From: Methylovulum sp.
GTDB lineage: Bacteria > Pseudomonadota > Gammaproteobacteria > Methylococcales > Methylomonadaceae
DNA: 64,000 nucleotides
Direction: 5' to 3'
NCBI GenBank assembly: GCA_028712695.1
Contig: JAQTQZ010000007.1
Span: 1 to 64,000, forward strand
Below, one piece after another: positions 25,446 to 36,051 of the stretch. Every line of letters begins with the position of its first letter. Position 1 is the first letter of the stretch. The position numbers were made by a program, and so were the translations under genes. Below the pieces are notes generated by a model that was given only the letters and a program-made list of their open reading frames with translations, did no database searches and was not told where the DNA came from.

Positions 25446-27661
25446 TTTTTTTCTGCTTGCTGGCGCTAATTGGCCAGCCAGCCACAGCTATCGAACAAGA
25501 TGACCTTTTGCCACCGGCGCAAGCTTTTAAGGTGTCCGCTTTGGCGCTTAGCGCCGACAAGCTTGAAGTCTCTTGGGCTATTGCCGAAGGGTATTCTGTT
25601 TACCGTAATAAAATGCGTTTTGAATCCAAAACCGCGTCGGTGAAATTAGGTGCGCCTGATTTTCCGGCTGGAAAAATCAAGCATGATGAGTTATTAGGCG
25701 ACCTTGTCCATTATCACGACATGTTGCAGGTGACATTGCCATTAACCAATAGCGAGGCTGTCCCAGCCATGCAGCTATTTGTCCAGTACCAGGCCTGTGC
25801 CGACCGTGGGGTCTGTTACCCGCCGCAGCGGGTGACGTTGGATGTTGCTTTGCCTGCGCCTGTGCCGGTCGCCAAAACCAATCCGCTGACACAATTGGTC
25901 AAAGGTTTTTCAAGCTTAAAATTGACGGCTACGCAGAATGAATTATTGCCGCCTGACCAGGCGTTTCAGTTTTTTGCTTCGGTGAAAGACGCGAATACGC
26001 TGCATGTAAATTGGAAAATTGCCGAAAATTATTATCTGTACCGGGAGAAAATCCAACTTGCTTTGGCTAAAGCCGATAGTGTCAAGTTAGGTGCTTACAA
26101 CATCCCTAGAGGTGCGCCTAAGCACGACGAAGCCTTTGGGCGGGTGGAAATATTCCACAATGGACTCGGCTTTGATGTGCCGTTGGGCCGTGCCAATGCC
26201 GCTGCACAGACTATTATAATAGAAGCAAAATACCAAGGTTGCGCCGACCGTGGCGTATGTTACCCGCCCATGGCTAAAACTATCGAACTGACACTGCCGG
26301 TGGTGACAGAAGCGGTGGCGGGAATAGCTGATGCCAAGCCCGCACCGGCGCTTTCCGAACAAGACCAAATTGTCCAGTCCTTACATCAGGATAGTCTTTG
26401 GTTGACCTTGTTAAGTTTTTTCGGCTTTGGTTTGCTGCTGTCACTGACCCCGTGCATTTTTCCGATGATCCCGATTTTATCAGGCATTATCGTGGGCCAC
26501 GGCCATCGGATCAGCACCCGCCGGGCGTTTTTACTGTCACTCAGTTATGTAGTTGCTTCGGCGCTTACTTATACGGTATTTGGCATATTCGCCGCATTGT
26601 TTGGCGGTAATCTGCAGGCGATTTTTCAGCAGCCTTGGATTATCGTTTTATTCAGCGGAGTTTTTGTCGCGTTGTCATTCTCCATGTTTGGCTTTTATCA
26701 TCTGGAATTGCCCAAGTCATTTCAGGCCAAACTACATAACTCCAGCGAAAGGCACCGTGACGGTTCGCTTTGGGGGGCGGCAATTATGGGTGCGTTATCG
26801 TCACTGATAGTCGGCCCCTGTGTCGCGGCACCATTGGCTGGCGCGTTAATTTTTATCGGTCAAACCGGTGATGCGGTTTTGGGCGGCGGCGCTTTGTTTG
26901 CGATGGGGCTGGGCATGGGTGTCCCGTTGCTGCTGTTGGGCGCGTCGGCCGGCAAGTTATTGCCTAAAGCCGGAAACTGGCTCAATGTCACTAAAGCCGT
27001 GTTTGGCGTCATTATGTTGGCGGTTGCCGTCTGGATGCTCAGCCGTATTCTGCCAGGTACGGTGACCATGTTGCTTTGTGCCATGTTGTTGATTTTACCC
27101 TCTGTCTATTTGAGTGCGTTGGAGCCATTACCAGAGCATTGCTCAGGTTGGCGCAAGTTATGGAAAGGCGCGGGCTTGCTAATGCTGGCGTATGGCCTAT
27201 TATTGCTAATTGGGTTTAGTATGGGCAACAGCAATCCGTTAAAACCGTTGCAAGGGTTTGCTGTAAATAACGCGCAAGCGGCTGAACAAGATCAGGGGCT
27301 TAACTTTACTCGGGTGGCATCGTTGGCAGAATTGGAAAGCCGGATTGCGCAGGCAACTGCGAATAACCAGCCCGTCATGCTGGATTTTTATGCGGACTGG
27401 TGTATCTCGTGTAAAGAAATGGAAGCCTATACCTTTACTAATCCAGCCGTTAAACAAGCGTTGGCGGGATTTGTCCTGCTGCAGGCCGACGTCACACAAA
27501 ATAATGCGGATGACAAAGCCTTGTTGGAAAAATTCAATCTTATTGGACCACCTGCTATCCTATTTTTTGGCGCTGACCAGCAAGAAAAGCCTGCGTATCG
27601 GGTGGTAGGCTATCAAGATGCGGACACTTTTATGAAAACCTTGGCACACGTCAAACCATGA
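25427..27661 (+). CDS. dsbD: Thiol:disulfide interchange protein DsbD with two N-terminal domains
   Basis: A protein of 744 aa, against about 565 in E. coli. DsbD passes electrons from cytoplasmic thioredoxin across the inner membrane to periplasmic partners. A signal peptide (1-21) is followed by two consecutive nDsbD domains (about 25-145 and 165-290), each with CADRGVCYPP (Cys124/Cys130 and Cys272/Cys278). The membrane domain (about 320-600) has TPCIFPMIP and VGPCVAAPLAGAL with the two working Cys. The C-terminal thioredoxin domain has CISC (Cys659, Cys662). The start overlaps cutA, and the stop overlaps the next thioredoxin gene (ATGA). Confidence 0.92.
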   Translation: MPFTKLIFFCLLALIGQPATAIEQDDLLPPAQAFKVSALALSADKLEVSWAIAEGYSVYRNKMRFESKTASVKLGAPDFPAGKIKHDELLGDLVHYHDMLQVTLPLTNSEAVPAMQLFVQYQACADRGVCYPPQRVTLDVALPAPVPVAKTNPLTQLVKGFSSLKLTATQNELLPPDQAFQFFASVKDANTLHVNWKIAENYYLYREKIQLALAKADSVKLGAYNIPRGAPKHDEAFGRVEIFHNGLGFDVPLGRANAAAQTIIIEAKYQGCADRGVCYPPMAKTIELTLPVVTEAVAGIADAKPAPALSEQDQIVQSLHQDSLWLTLLSFFGFGLLLSLTPCIFPMIPILSGIIVGHGHRISTRRAFLLSLSYVVASALTYTVFGIFAALFGGNLQAIFQQPWIIVLFSGVFVALSFSMFGFYHLELPKSFQAKLHNSSERHRDGSLWGAAIMGALSSLIVGPCVAAPLAGALIFIGQTGDAVLGGGALFAMGLGMGVPLLLLGASAGKLLPKAGNWLNVTKAVFGVIMLAVAVWMLSRILPGTVTMLLCAMLLILPSVYLSALEPLPEHCSGWRKLWKGAGLLMLAYGLLLLIGFSMGNSNPLKPLQGFAVNNAQAAEQDQGLNFTRVASLAELESRIAQATANNQPVMLDFYADWCISCKEMEAYTFTNPAVKQALAGFVLLQADVTQNNADDKALLEKFNLIGPPAILFFGADQQEKPAYRVVGYQDADTFMKTLAHVKP

Positions 27662-28173
27662 AGCAAGCCGTAATTATCATCCTTGTTGCCATACTTGCAC
27701 TCGTCAGTGGTGTGTTGGCGAAAAACTTTTTATCGGTTGGAACGATAGGTGAGCCAATGGCTTTGCCCACGTTCAGTTTGCCTGATCTGGCCGGTAAACA
27801 ACACAGTATCGAAGAGTGGCAGGGCAAGATGCGGGTCATCAATTTCTGGGGCACTTGGTGTCCGCCTTGCCGTAAAGAGGTTCCCGAATTTATTGCGTTG
27901 CAACAGGATTACTCGGCTAGGGGGTTGGTTGTTATCGGCATTGCTATCGATGATGCACAAGCCGTTGCGGAATACAGCGCCGAGGCTAAAATCAATTATC
28001 CCCTGCTGATGGCGCCCGACGAAGGGATTGCTTTGAGCCATCAGCTGGGTAATGACTTTGATGCGGTTCCTTTCACGGTTATTGTTGACCAACAAGGGAC
28101 AATCATTTACCGACATCCAGGAGCCCTTTCAAAGGAACAAGTTTTGGCCGTTGTTTCGCCATTCCTTCCTTGA
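27658..28173 (+). CDS. TlpA/ResA-like periplasmic thioredoxin
   Basis: A protein of 171 aa. An N-terminal membrane anchor or uncleaved signal (residues 1-22) precedes a thioredoxin-fold redoxin domain with WGTWCPPCRKEVPEF (CPPC active site near residue 66) and the cis-Pro loop AVPFTVIVDQQG. It should reduce periplasmic disulfides, for instance in cytochrome c maturation. The ATGA overlap with dsbD shows translational coupling and suggests DsbD is its electron donor. Confidence 0.9.
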   Translation: MKQAVIIILVAILALVSGVLAKNFLSVGTIGEPMALPTFSLPDLAGKQHSIEEWQGKMRVINFWGTWCPPCRKEVPEFIALQQDYSARGLVVIGIAIDDAQAVAEYSAEAKINYPLLMAPDEGIALSHQLGNDFDAVPFTVIVDQQGTIIYRHPGALSKEQVLAVVSPFLP

Positions 28174-28312
28174 CAAAGTGGCCCTATTTATTCCGCCCTT
28201 TTTTCAAGAGGCGGGTTGAATGATTGCTAACGCACCATTCACCACAATCTTCTTGGCATTGATAATTTCGTGAGCTACTCGTCATTTACAATGACTGATA
28301 CGGATAGCCGGA

Positions 28313-28343
28313 TTGTTTTTTTAAACTTTAAATCGGTTATAAT
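28313..28343 (+). promoter_or_regulatory. Candidate sigma-70 promoter of the polyketide synthase locus
   Basis: A perfect -10 TATAAT lies at 28338-28343. The -35 is weaker: TTGTTT at 28313-28318 with a 19-bp spacer, or TTTTTT at 28315-28320 with 17 bp. It is placed about 38 bp before the polyketide synthase ATG in the 207-bp gap after the thioredoxin gene. Confidence 0.45.
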
Positions 28344-28380
28344 CGCCAACTAACTTTAGCGAAAGGACAGATTCCTGAGA

Positions 28381-31300
28381 ATGCATAGACGCGTTGCACT
28401 TATTGCTTATTCACACCGCTTTCCCGGCACTGATACACGACACTTCTGGAATGATCTGTTAGAAAAAAAAGACCTGGTTACAGAAGTTGATTCTGCACGC
28501 TGGGCTAAGGAAACCTTTCTACATCCTGATAAACGCCATCCAGGCACCAGTTATACGTTTTCGGCTGGCAGTTTAGGCGACATATCAGGTTTCGATGCAG
28601 ATTTTTTTGGTATCTCGCCACGTGAAGCAGCGCTCATGGATCCACAGCAACGGCTCTTGTTGGAGCTCGCTTGGGAAACGTTTGAGAACGCAGGAATCTT
28701 GCCGTCATCGTTGCGCGGCAGCGATTGCGGTGTTTATATCGGCATTTCCAATGTCGATTATGCTTACCGTTTGGCTGATGACTTGGCTGCGGTGGAGTCT
28801 GCCGCCGCAACCGGTATCATTTCCAGTATCGCCGCCAATAGAATATCCTATGTCTTTGATTTACACGGCCCAAGTATCTCGATGGATACGGCCTGCTCGT
28901 CATCGTTGGTCGCTTTTCATCAAGCCTGCCTAGCCATAAGGGCCGGTGACATTTCCCAGGCCTTGGCAGGCGGCATCAACCTGCATCTGCATCCCTATGG
29001 TTTTATCTCGTTTTCCAAGGCAACCATGTTGTCAAAAACAGGCCGTTGCCACGTATTCGATGAATCGGGCGATGGTTATGTGCGCTCCGAAGGCGGCGGA
29101 TTGTTCTTGCTCAAGGACTACGATCTGGCACTTGCCGATGGCGATGAAATTATCGCTGAGGTCGCAGGTAGCGCAGTCAATACCGATGGACATAAATCTG
29201 GCTTGACTATCCCAAATCCGCTTGCCCAAGCGACGCTGATGTCGCATGTCTATGAAAAAGCAGGTATTTCCCCTGATGCCATTGATTACTTCGAGGCGCA
29301 TGGTACTGGGACTGCCGTGGGTGATCCTATCGAGACCCACGCTATTGGTTTGGCGCTCGGACAAAAAAGGCAGCGTCCATTGTTGATCGGTTCAGTTAAA
29401 AGTAACTTGGGGCATCTGGAGTCGGCTTCCGGTGTCGCCGGTCTGGTTAAGGCCTTAAACTGCATCCAGCATCGCGCTGTCCCTGCCACTATCGGCGTTA
29501 ATAAGGTTAATCCAAACATTAAGATTAATGATTGGAATCTGCGCGTTGTTACAGAAACCCTGCCGTTAAAAGCGAAAGGCAATCTTATTGTAGGGGTAAA
29601 TTCATTTGGTTTTGGCGGGGCTAATGCACATGTCATTCTCCAAAGCCATACGCCACCCCCTCGCGTATATAAGAAGCGCGATAAATTGGTTAAGGCCAAT
29701 AAAGTACCTTTGGTATTGTTTGCTAAAAATGCTGGCGGGCTTAGGCAGGCGGCCTTGGACATGGCCGGTTTTCTTGAAAACTCAGCAGGCACTGCGTTTT
29801 ATGATATTGCCCACACGGCATTTTTCCGTCGTGACCGGCATAAGCAAGGCGTGGTGGTTTTCAGTAACCAGGCCAAGGATGCGGCCGAACAACTCAAATG
29901 TTTCGCTGAGGAGCGTTCTACACAAACCCTGCCATCACCGTGCACGGGGAATTATTTGGCCGATGCGAAGGGGCCCGTCTTTATTTATTCTGGCAATGGT
30001 TGTCAATGGGCAGGGATGGGCAAACAGCTTCTGGAACAGAGCCCCACATTCCGGCGCACACTGACCGAAATAGACACGTTGTTTAGCCAGTATGCTGATT
30101 TCTCTTTGCTGGATGAACTGGCGGGCATTAACGGAGACCGGTATGAGCGCACGGAAATTGCCCAGCCTGCCTTATTCGCCTTGCAAGTAGGCATCACTGA
30201 AGTGCTCAAAGAAAATGGCATCCGTCCGCTTGCGGTCACTGGCCATAGTGTCGGGGAAGTGGCGGCGGCTTGGGCTTGCGGTGCGTTATCGTTAGCCGCT
30301 GCGGTTAAAGTGATTTTTTATCGCAGTTATCATCAAGGTAAAACCAACGGGTTAGGCGGAATGACCGCGGTAGGCCTAAGTGCCGATAGCATGGCGTTAT
30401 TGCTGGACAAATTGGGCCTAAATGGACTGTCTTTGGCGGGCATCAATAGCTACCGGGGCGTGACTGTTGCTGGCAGTATTGGACAGCTGGCGGCAATGGA
30501 ATCCGAGTTGGCGGTAAACAATACCTTTTTTAAGCGTCTTGCCCTTGATTACCCGTTCCACAGTGCGGCAATGGATGGGATTGAGTCTGGCCTACGTGAG
30601 GACTTGGCCCTGCTGGAGACAACTACGCCAACCATATCTTTTTGGTCTACTGTGACGGGCAATGAACTACTGGCTGGGAAGTTGGATGCAGAATACTGGT
30701 GGCACAATATCCGGCAGCCGGTGCAGTTTCAGCAAGTTGTGGACGCCATGTTGGCTAAGGGCTTAAACACCCTGATTGAAATAGGCGCACATCCAGTTTT
30801 GCAAAACTATCTTAAAGACAGCCTTAAGGCCACTGATAGTAATGGTGTGGTTATTGCCACCGCCACCCGCAATCATGCCACGGCTACGCAACTGATGGAC
30901 AGTGTGGCGCAAGTGATCCTTAGCGGTGCTCCGGTTGACCTGCAACACTGGTTTCCGGCGGCGGGGCAATTCATTTCCCTGCCTAATTATCCTTGGCAAC
31001 GTGAAAAATTATGGCATCCCGTGACGGCAGAGTCGCAGGGTTTGCTGATGCGCACAAAAGTGCATCCCTTGCTGGGTTATCCGTTACGGCAACATGCGTT
31101 GCAATGGGAAAACCAGCTGGATACCCAAAGCCATCCTTATTTGGCCGACCATAATGTGGGTGGGGCAGTGGTGTTTCCAGGCGCGGGTTTTGTCGAGCTT
31201 GCCTTGGCTGCGGCGTATCATGCCCATGCGGGCAATTTTATTGAAATAGAAGAACTGGAAATCCGCTCCCCTTTGTTGCTGAGCCATGAGCAGAGCAAAG

Positions 31301-34300
31301 TCATACGCTTTGCCTTGGATGCGGCGGATGGCCGGTTTACCCTACGTAGCCGTGAGCTTGCCAAATCATCGGAATGGCAGGCGCATAGTGTTGGCCGGGT
31401 GTTGGCTGAGGCAACCGGCAGCCAACTTGCGGTCACAGCACCCGCCATACCCAATCGTGCACCTGATTTTAATCAAGCCAGCCATGCCGCGGCGACAGAA
31501 AGTATCGGGCTTGAATATGGCGCCGCTTTTCAGGCTATTGATCATGGCTGGGTTGATGGCAATCAGGTGTTAGGGGTTTTCTCCTTGCCTGAGGTAATTC
31601 GTGCCGATATTGACCGCTATTATCTGCATCCGGCGTTGCTGGATTGCGCTTTCCAGCTGGTTTTCCAAATCCTTAAAGAGGCGGTGTCCGAGCATGAAGA
31701 TATGGCATTTGTACCTATTAAAATGGGCAGGATCCATCTGCGTGCCAACAAAGCCGTGCCTGTTCTGGCGCAAGCCACCTTGTTACATTGTTCGCCGCAT
31801 TCCTTAAATACCGAATTCACTCTGTACGATGCACAGGGACAGGCTATTGCCGTCATCAATGATGTGCGCTTCCGTGCGGTAAGGCTGCATCGCCAACATG
31901 TCCAGCAGCTAAGTTATTTGGACTACCATCTGACGGCTGCGCCCCTAGCCGGTACCGCGCCATTTAAATTGACCCCGACAGTTATCCAAAAAACCCTCGC
32001 CGAGGCGGTGGGGCAGGGTACTGATGACCGTTATGTCAGCGAAGTCGAGCCATTATTGGATAGCCTGTGCCAACAATTTATCTGCGAAGGGTTAGCCTCG
32101 CTGGCGGATGACAGTGGCTTTTTGTCGGCAACGCTGCTTCAGGAGCACAGTGAGGGTCATCCTGAGGTGGCAAACATGCTACGCGCACTGATTGATTTTG
32201 CTGGCGACAACCAAACGCTTGATGTGGTCGAAGGGCGTGGTTGGCAACTGAACAAGGAAGGGTTGCAAACAGATATTTCTGCAACGGCGATTTGGGCTAT
32301 GTTGATCCGGGAGTATCCCGATTATTTTTATCTGGTCCATCTTGTGGGCCGGGTAGGCATGCAGTTGCCCAGTCTGTTAACTGGCGTGCTGCAGACGGAA
32401 GACATCGGTATAACGTCTGCGCTTTATGCGACTATTCATAGCTATATACTTGAACAGACCAACAAAAAAACGCTGGCTGGCTTGATAAGCCAGTGCTACG
32501 GACAGATTACGCAAAGCCTTTCGTCAGGCGAGCGTTTGCGGGTTTTGGAAATCAGCGCCCATCAGCCAGAGTTTGCCGCGTTGCTGTGTCCACAAGTGGA
32601 TTTTAGCGAAAGTGATTATTGTTTTGCCAGCCATAATGACCACGCCTTAAGTATGGCGGAAGGTTTGCGTGAACATTTTCCTTTACTGAAAACGCTACGC
32701 TTGCCCACAGTTTCTGAAACAGTCAATCAAACCGCAGAAGAGCGTAGCAATTTTGCCATTATCAATTTGGCGATGGGCAATGTACAGGAAGTGCAACATC
32801 TGCTGAATAGCTTGCCGAAGCTACTGATGCCGGGCAGTCCGGTGCTAATAATGGGGTTACAACCGGCCCGTTGGGTTGATATGGTGTTAGGTGGCACTCA
32901 AGGATGGTGGTTGCATCATGACGACCAGTCCCTGTTTTCACCCCAATTGTCGGCCAATGAAATTGCAGAGCAATTGCAGGCGCTGGGTTTTAACGACACA
33001 CAGATTTATCACTTTATGCCGGAACAGTATGCCGGTAATTATTTGCTGACGGCTTCGATAGCCGATAATGTGGCGGCGCCTGTTACCGAAACGAAAAACT
33101 GGCTGATTTTGGCCGATGACCAGAATCCCAGTCAGGCATTGGCGGCAACAGTTGCCGCCCGCTTAAGCCAACAAGGCCATGCCGTTGTCGTGCAGGGTGG
33201 CTTATTTGCTGACCAGGTTGATATGGCGGCTTATCATCATATTGTACATTTGTCTGGTTTGGCACAAGCTGATGCCGTTGTCCAAAACGAACGTTGCTGG
33301 TTGGCAAGCCAACTTATCCAGTCCTTAGAAACGGTTTCGAGTAGCGCCACCGTCTGGCTGGTGACCAGCCGGGTGAGTTCGTTGTTTTCTAGCCGTCAAA
33401 ATAGCTCCGATGGATTGGCTGTCCCACCCCGTCCTATCGCCAATGATGCGGCCTTGTGGGGTTTTGGCCGCTCTTTGATGAACGAAGCCGCCAGTTATCA
33501 AGTGCAATTGCTGGACATTAATGGTGATATGGATAAGGCTGATCTGCTCAATGCCTTGGTGCATGAATTGTTGCATGGCGGCACCGAGCAGGAAATTATC
33601 CTGACTGCCGAAGGCAAACGTTTTGCACCGCGCTTGCGTAGCGAACAAATCCCTGATAGTTATTGTAACAAGCCACCAATAGCCGATGCCTCGGCAGTTA
33701 CCGGACAGACGTTACGGCTTGGTTTTAAAACCCCTGGGCAATTGCGTAATTTGCATTGGCAAGCTATTGCCCAAGTAGCGCCTGCGGATGACGAGATTGA
33801 AGTAGATGTTAAGGCGACCGGCCTTAATTTTCGGGATGTCATGTACACGTTGGGGCTGTTGTCCGATGAAGCGGTTGAAAACGGTTTTGTCGGCCCCTCG
33901 CTGGGGTTGGAATTTGCCGGTTTAGTTGTCCGGGTCGGTCGGCAGGTCACGGCATTTAAGCCTGGCGACCAAGTCGTGGGCTTTGGCTCCGCCAGTTTCA
34001 GTAATCGGGTATTGACTAAAGCCAGTGCCATTGCGGTTATTCCAAATGCTATCGGTTATGCGGCGGCTGCGACAATTCCGAGCACTTTTTTTACGGTTTA
34101 TTACGCCTTACACCATCAGGCGCGGCTACAAAAAGGTGAAAAGGTGCTGATCCATGGTGCCGCTGGCGGGGTTGGCCTTGCCGCCATTCAAGTGGCCCGT
34201 TGGTTAGGTGCAGAAATTTATGCCACCGTGGGCTCGGATGAAAAGCGTGACTTCCTTCAATTGCTAGGCATTGCGCATATCCATGATTCACGTTCACTCA

Positions 34301-35973
34301 GTTTTGCTGAAGAAATTTTGGCAAAAACGGATAATTGCGGCGTCGATGTCGTATTGAATTCATTGGCAGGCGAAGCGATTAACCGTAACTTTCAGGTTTT
34401 AAAGCCTTTCGGTCGTTTCCTTGAGCTAGGCAAACGTGATTTCTATGAAAACACGGCGATTGGTTTGCGGCCTTTCCGTAATAATATCAGTTACTTTGGT
34501 ATTGATGCCGACCAGCTGATGAAAGAGCGGCCTGAATTGACCCGCGTCCTATTCAATGAAATGATGCAGCTGTTTGATAGCGGCGTCTTGTATGCTTTGC
34601 CGTATACCACCTTCGACGCCAATCAAGTGGTCGATGCGTTCCGTTACATGCAGCAAGCCAAGCAAATCGGCAAAATTGTGGTGACTTATGATAACGGCAT
34701 TTATGCCCAGCCTACAGTAGAGACTGCGGCACCACCAATGCCTTTGACGCTATCCGCTCAGGCCAGCTATCTGGTGACTGGGGGGCTAGGCGGCTTTGGC
34801 TTAAGGACAGCGCAATGGTTGGTTGAAAAAGGTGCACGGCATCTGATATTGCTTAGCCGTAGCGGGCCAGTATCGGCGGAAGCGAAGGCGGCATTGGCTG
34901 AATTTGACGGACAGGGCGTGATTGTCCGTGCCGCGTCTTGTGATGTTACCGATAAAGCCGCACTTACGTTATTGCTGGAGCAGTGTGCGGTTGCTATGCC
35001 GCCATTAGCGGGGATTGTCCATGCCGCTACCGTGATTGAGGATAGCTTGGTGCGTAACCTTACGGATAGTCAAATCGGGCGTGTTTTAAGCCCAAAAATA
35101 CAGGGCGCACTAAACTTACATGAATTGACGCTGGATAGGCCACTGGATTTTTTCGTGTTGTATTCTTCTATCACCACGTTGTTTGGTAATCCCGGGCAAA
35201 GCAGTTATGTGGCGGGTAATTTATGGTTGGAAGCGCTTGCCGCCAACCGGCGGCAACAAGGGCTTACCGCCACCTGCGTCCGCTGGGGGGCAATAGACGA
35301 TGTTGGCTTCCTTGCCCGTAATGTAAAAATTAAGGATGCCTTGCAAAGCCGTATGGGTGGTGCTGCGTTGTCTTCAGCACGGGCATTGGCGGTTCTTGAG
35401 GACATGCTTGTGGCTAACTGCCCGACCTTGGGCGTAATGGAATTTGACTGGCGTGCCTTGGGTAGCTTTTTGCCTACAGCGCGCTCGCCAAAATTCCGTG
35501 AGCTTGCCATGCACTCCCCTAATGCCGATGGCCATGACGATAACCGTGCTGATATAAAACGCTTGCTTGACGAGCTGTCCACAGAAGAGCTAAAAGCCAC
35601 TTTTATTGACATGCTAAAAGACGAGCTTAGCCAGATATTATTGATTAACAAGGATAAAATAGATCCTGATCAGTCAATGTATGATATGGGCTTGGATTCA
35701 TTAATGGGTGTTGAGCTAATGATCGCCCTCGAAACCCGGTTTGAAGTGCAAGTTCCGGTCATGGCCTTAAGTGAATCGCCAACCTTAAGTAGGCTCGCAG
35801 ACCGTCTGATTACCCAGCTACGCGGTACGCAGGCACCAGCGGAAACCTCGGATACCGTTGCCAATATTAATGATTTGGCTAAGCGTCATGATTCAGGGTT
35901 TACTGCCGATCAATTGGTTGCTTTAGCTGAAGCGCTTGAGGTTAATGGTTCCAGCAAAATAATCACTCATTAG
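28381..35973 (+). CDS. Type I highly reducing polyketide synthase, RkpA-like
   Basis: A protein of 2530 aa forming one reducing module. KS spans about 1-430 (DTACSSS, Cys172; later EAHGTGT and GSVKSNLGHLESA). AT spans about 530-840 (GHSVGE, Ser623). DH spans about 890-1180 (His924 in HNVGGAVVFP, Asp1088 in HPALLD). A methyltransferase-like region lies at about 1200-1620, where the SAM glycine motif is lost (VLEISAHQPEF). ER spans about 1800-2100 (HGAAGGVG, 1925-1932). KR spans about 2125-2330 (TGGLGGFG; Tyr2276). ACP lies at about 2400-2490 (Ser2440 in LDSL). There is no thioesterase, so the chain should pass to a partner enzyme, plausibly the AONS-like protein next door. Architecture and neighbours match RkpA of the rhizobial K-antigen locus. 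Confidence 0.93.
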   Translation: MHRRVALIAYSHRFPGTDTRHFWNDLLEKKDLVTEVDSARWAKETFLHPDKRHPGTSYTFSAGSLGDISGFDADFFGISPREAALMDPQQRLLLELAWETFENAGILPSSLRGSDCGVYIGISNVDYAYRLADDLAAVESAAATGIISSIAANRISYVFDLHGPSISMDTACSSSLVAFHQACLAIRAGDISQALAGGINLHLHPYGFISFSKATMLSKTGRCHVFDESGDGYVRSEGGGLFLLKDYDLALADGDEIIAEVAGSAVNTDGHKSGLTIPNPLAQATLMSHVYEKAGISPDAIDYFEAHGTGTAVGDPIETHAIGLALGQKRQRPLLIGSVKSNLGHLESASGVAGLVKALNCIQHRAVPATIGVNKVNPNIKINDWNLRVVTETLPLKAKGNLIVGVNSFGFGGANAHVILQSHTPPPRVYKKRDKLVKANKVPLVLFAKNAGGLRQAALDMAGFLENSAGTAFYDIAHTAFFRRDRHKQGVVVFSNQAKDAAEQLKCFAEERSTQTLPSPCTGNYLADAKGPVFIYSGNGCQWAGMGKQLLEQSPTFRRTLTEIDTLFSQYADFSLLDELAGINGDRYERTEIAQPALFALQVGITEVLKENGIRPLAVTGHSVGEVAAAWACGALSLAAAVKVIFYRSYHQGKTNGLGGMTAVGLSADSMALLLDKLGLNGLSLAGINSYRGVTVAGSIGQLAAMESELAVNNTFFKRLALDYPFHSAAMDGIESGLREDLALLETTTPTISFWSTVTGNELLAGKLDAEYWWHNIRQPVQFQQVVDAMLAKGLNTLIEIGAHPVLQNYLKDSLKATDSNGVVIATATRNHATATQLMDSVAQVILSGAPVDLQHWFPAAGQFISLPNYPWQREKLWHPVTAESQGLLMRTKVHPLLGYPLRQHALQWENQLDTQSHPYLADHNVGGAVVFPGAGFVELALAAAYHAHAGNFIEIEELEIRSPLLLSHEQSKVIRFALDAADGRFTLRSRELAKSSEWQAHSVGRVLAEATGSQLAVTAPAIPNRAPDFNQASHAAATESIGLEYGAAFQAIDHGWVDGNQVLGVFSLPEVIRADIDRYYLHPALLDCAFQLVFQILKEAVSEHEDMAFVPIKMGRIHLRANKAVPVLAQATLLHCSPHSLNTEFTLYDAQGQAIAVINDVRFRAVRLHRQHVQQLSYLDYHLTAAPLAGTAPFKLTPTVIQKTLAEAVGQGTDDRYVSEVEPLLDSLCQQFICEGLASLADDSGFLSATLLQEHSEGHPEVANMLRALIDFAGDNQTLDVVEGRGWQLNKEGLQTDISATAIWAMLIREYPDYFYLVHLVGRVGMQLPSLLTGVLQTEDIGITSALYATIHSYILEQTNKKTLAGLISQCYGQITQSLSSGERLRVLEISAHQPEFAALLCPQVDFSESDYCFASHNDHALSMAEGLREHFPLLKTLRLPTVSETVNQTAEERSNFAIINLAMGNVQEVQHLLNSLPKLLMPGSPVLIMGLQPARWVDMVLGGTQGWWLHHDDQSLFSPQLSANEIAEQLQALGFNDTQIYHFMPEQYAGNYLLTASIADNVAAPVTETKNWLILADDQNPSQALAATVAARLSQQGHAVVVQGGLFADQVDMAAYHHIVHLSGLAQADAVVQNERCWLASQLIQSLETVSSSATVWLVTSRVSSLFSSRQNSSDGLAVPPRPIANDAALWGFGRSLMNEAASYQVQLLDINGDMDKADLLNALVHELLHGGTEQEIILTAEGKRFAPRLRSEQIPDSYCNKPPIADASAVTGQTLRLGFKTPGQLRNLHWQAIAQVAPADDEIEVDVKATGLNFRDVMYTLGLLSDEAVENGFVGPSLGLEFAGLVVRVGRQVTAFKPGDQVVGFGSASFSNRVLTKASAIAVIPNAIGYAAAATIPSTFFTVYYALHHQARLQKGEKVLIHGAAGGVGLAAIQVARWLGAEIYATVGSDEKRDFLQLLGIAHIHDSRSLSFAEEILAKTDNCGVDVVLNSLAGEAINRNFQVLKPFGRFLELGKRDFYENTAIGLRPFRNNISYFGIDADQLMKERPELTRVLFNEMMQLFDSGVLYALPYTTFDANQVVDAFRYMQQAKQIGKIVVTYDNGIYAQPTVETAAPPMPLTLSAQASYLVTGGLGGFGLRTAQWLVEKGARHLILLSRSGPVSAEAKAALAEFDGQGVIVRAASCDVTDKAALTLLLEQCAVAMPPLAGIVHAATVIEDSLVRNLTDSQIGRVLSPKIQGALNLHELTLDRPLDFFVLYSSITTLFGNPGQSSYVAGNLWLEALAANRRQQGLTATCVRWGAIDDVGFLARNVKIKDALQSRMGGAALSSARALAVLEDMLVANCPTLGVMEFDWRALGSFLPTARSPKFRELAMHSPNADGHDDNRADIKRLLDELSTEELKATFIDMLKDELSQILLINKDKIDPDQSMYDMGLDSLMGVELMIALETRFEVQVPVMALSESPTLSRLADRLITQLRGTQAPAETSDTVANINDLAKRHDSGFTADQLVALAEALEVNGSSKIITH

Positions 35974-36051
35974 GCTGATGTTCAGGTTACAAGGTGTTAA
36001 ATGCGCTTATTAACTTGATGATCCTTCATGCCTTTGCTGACTTGAAAATTT

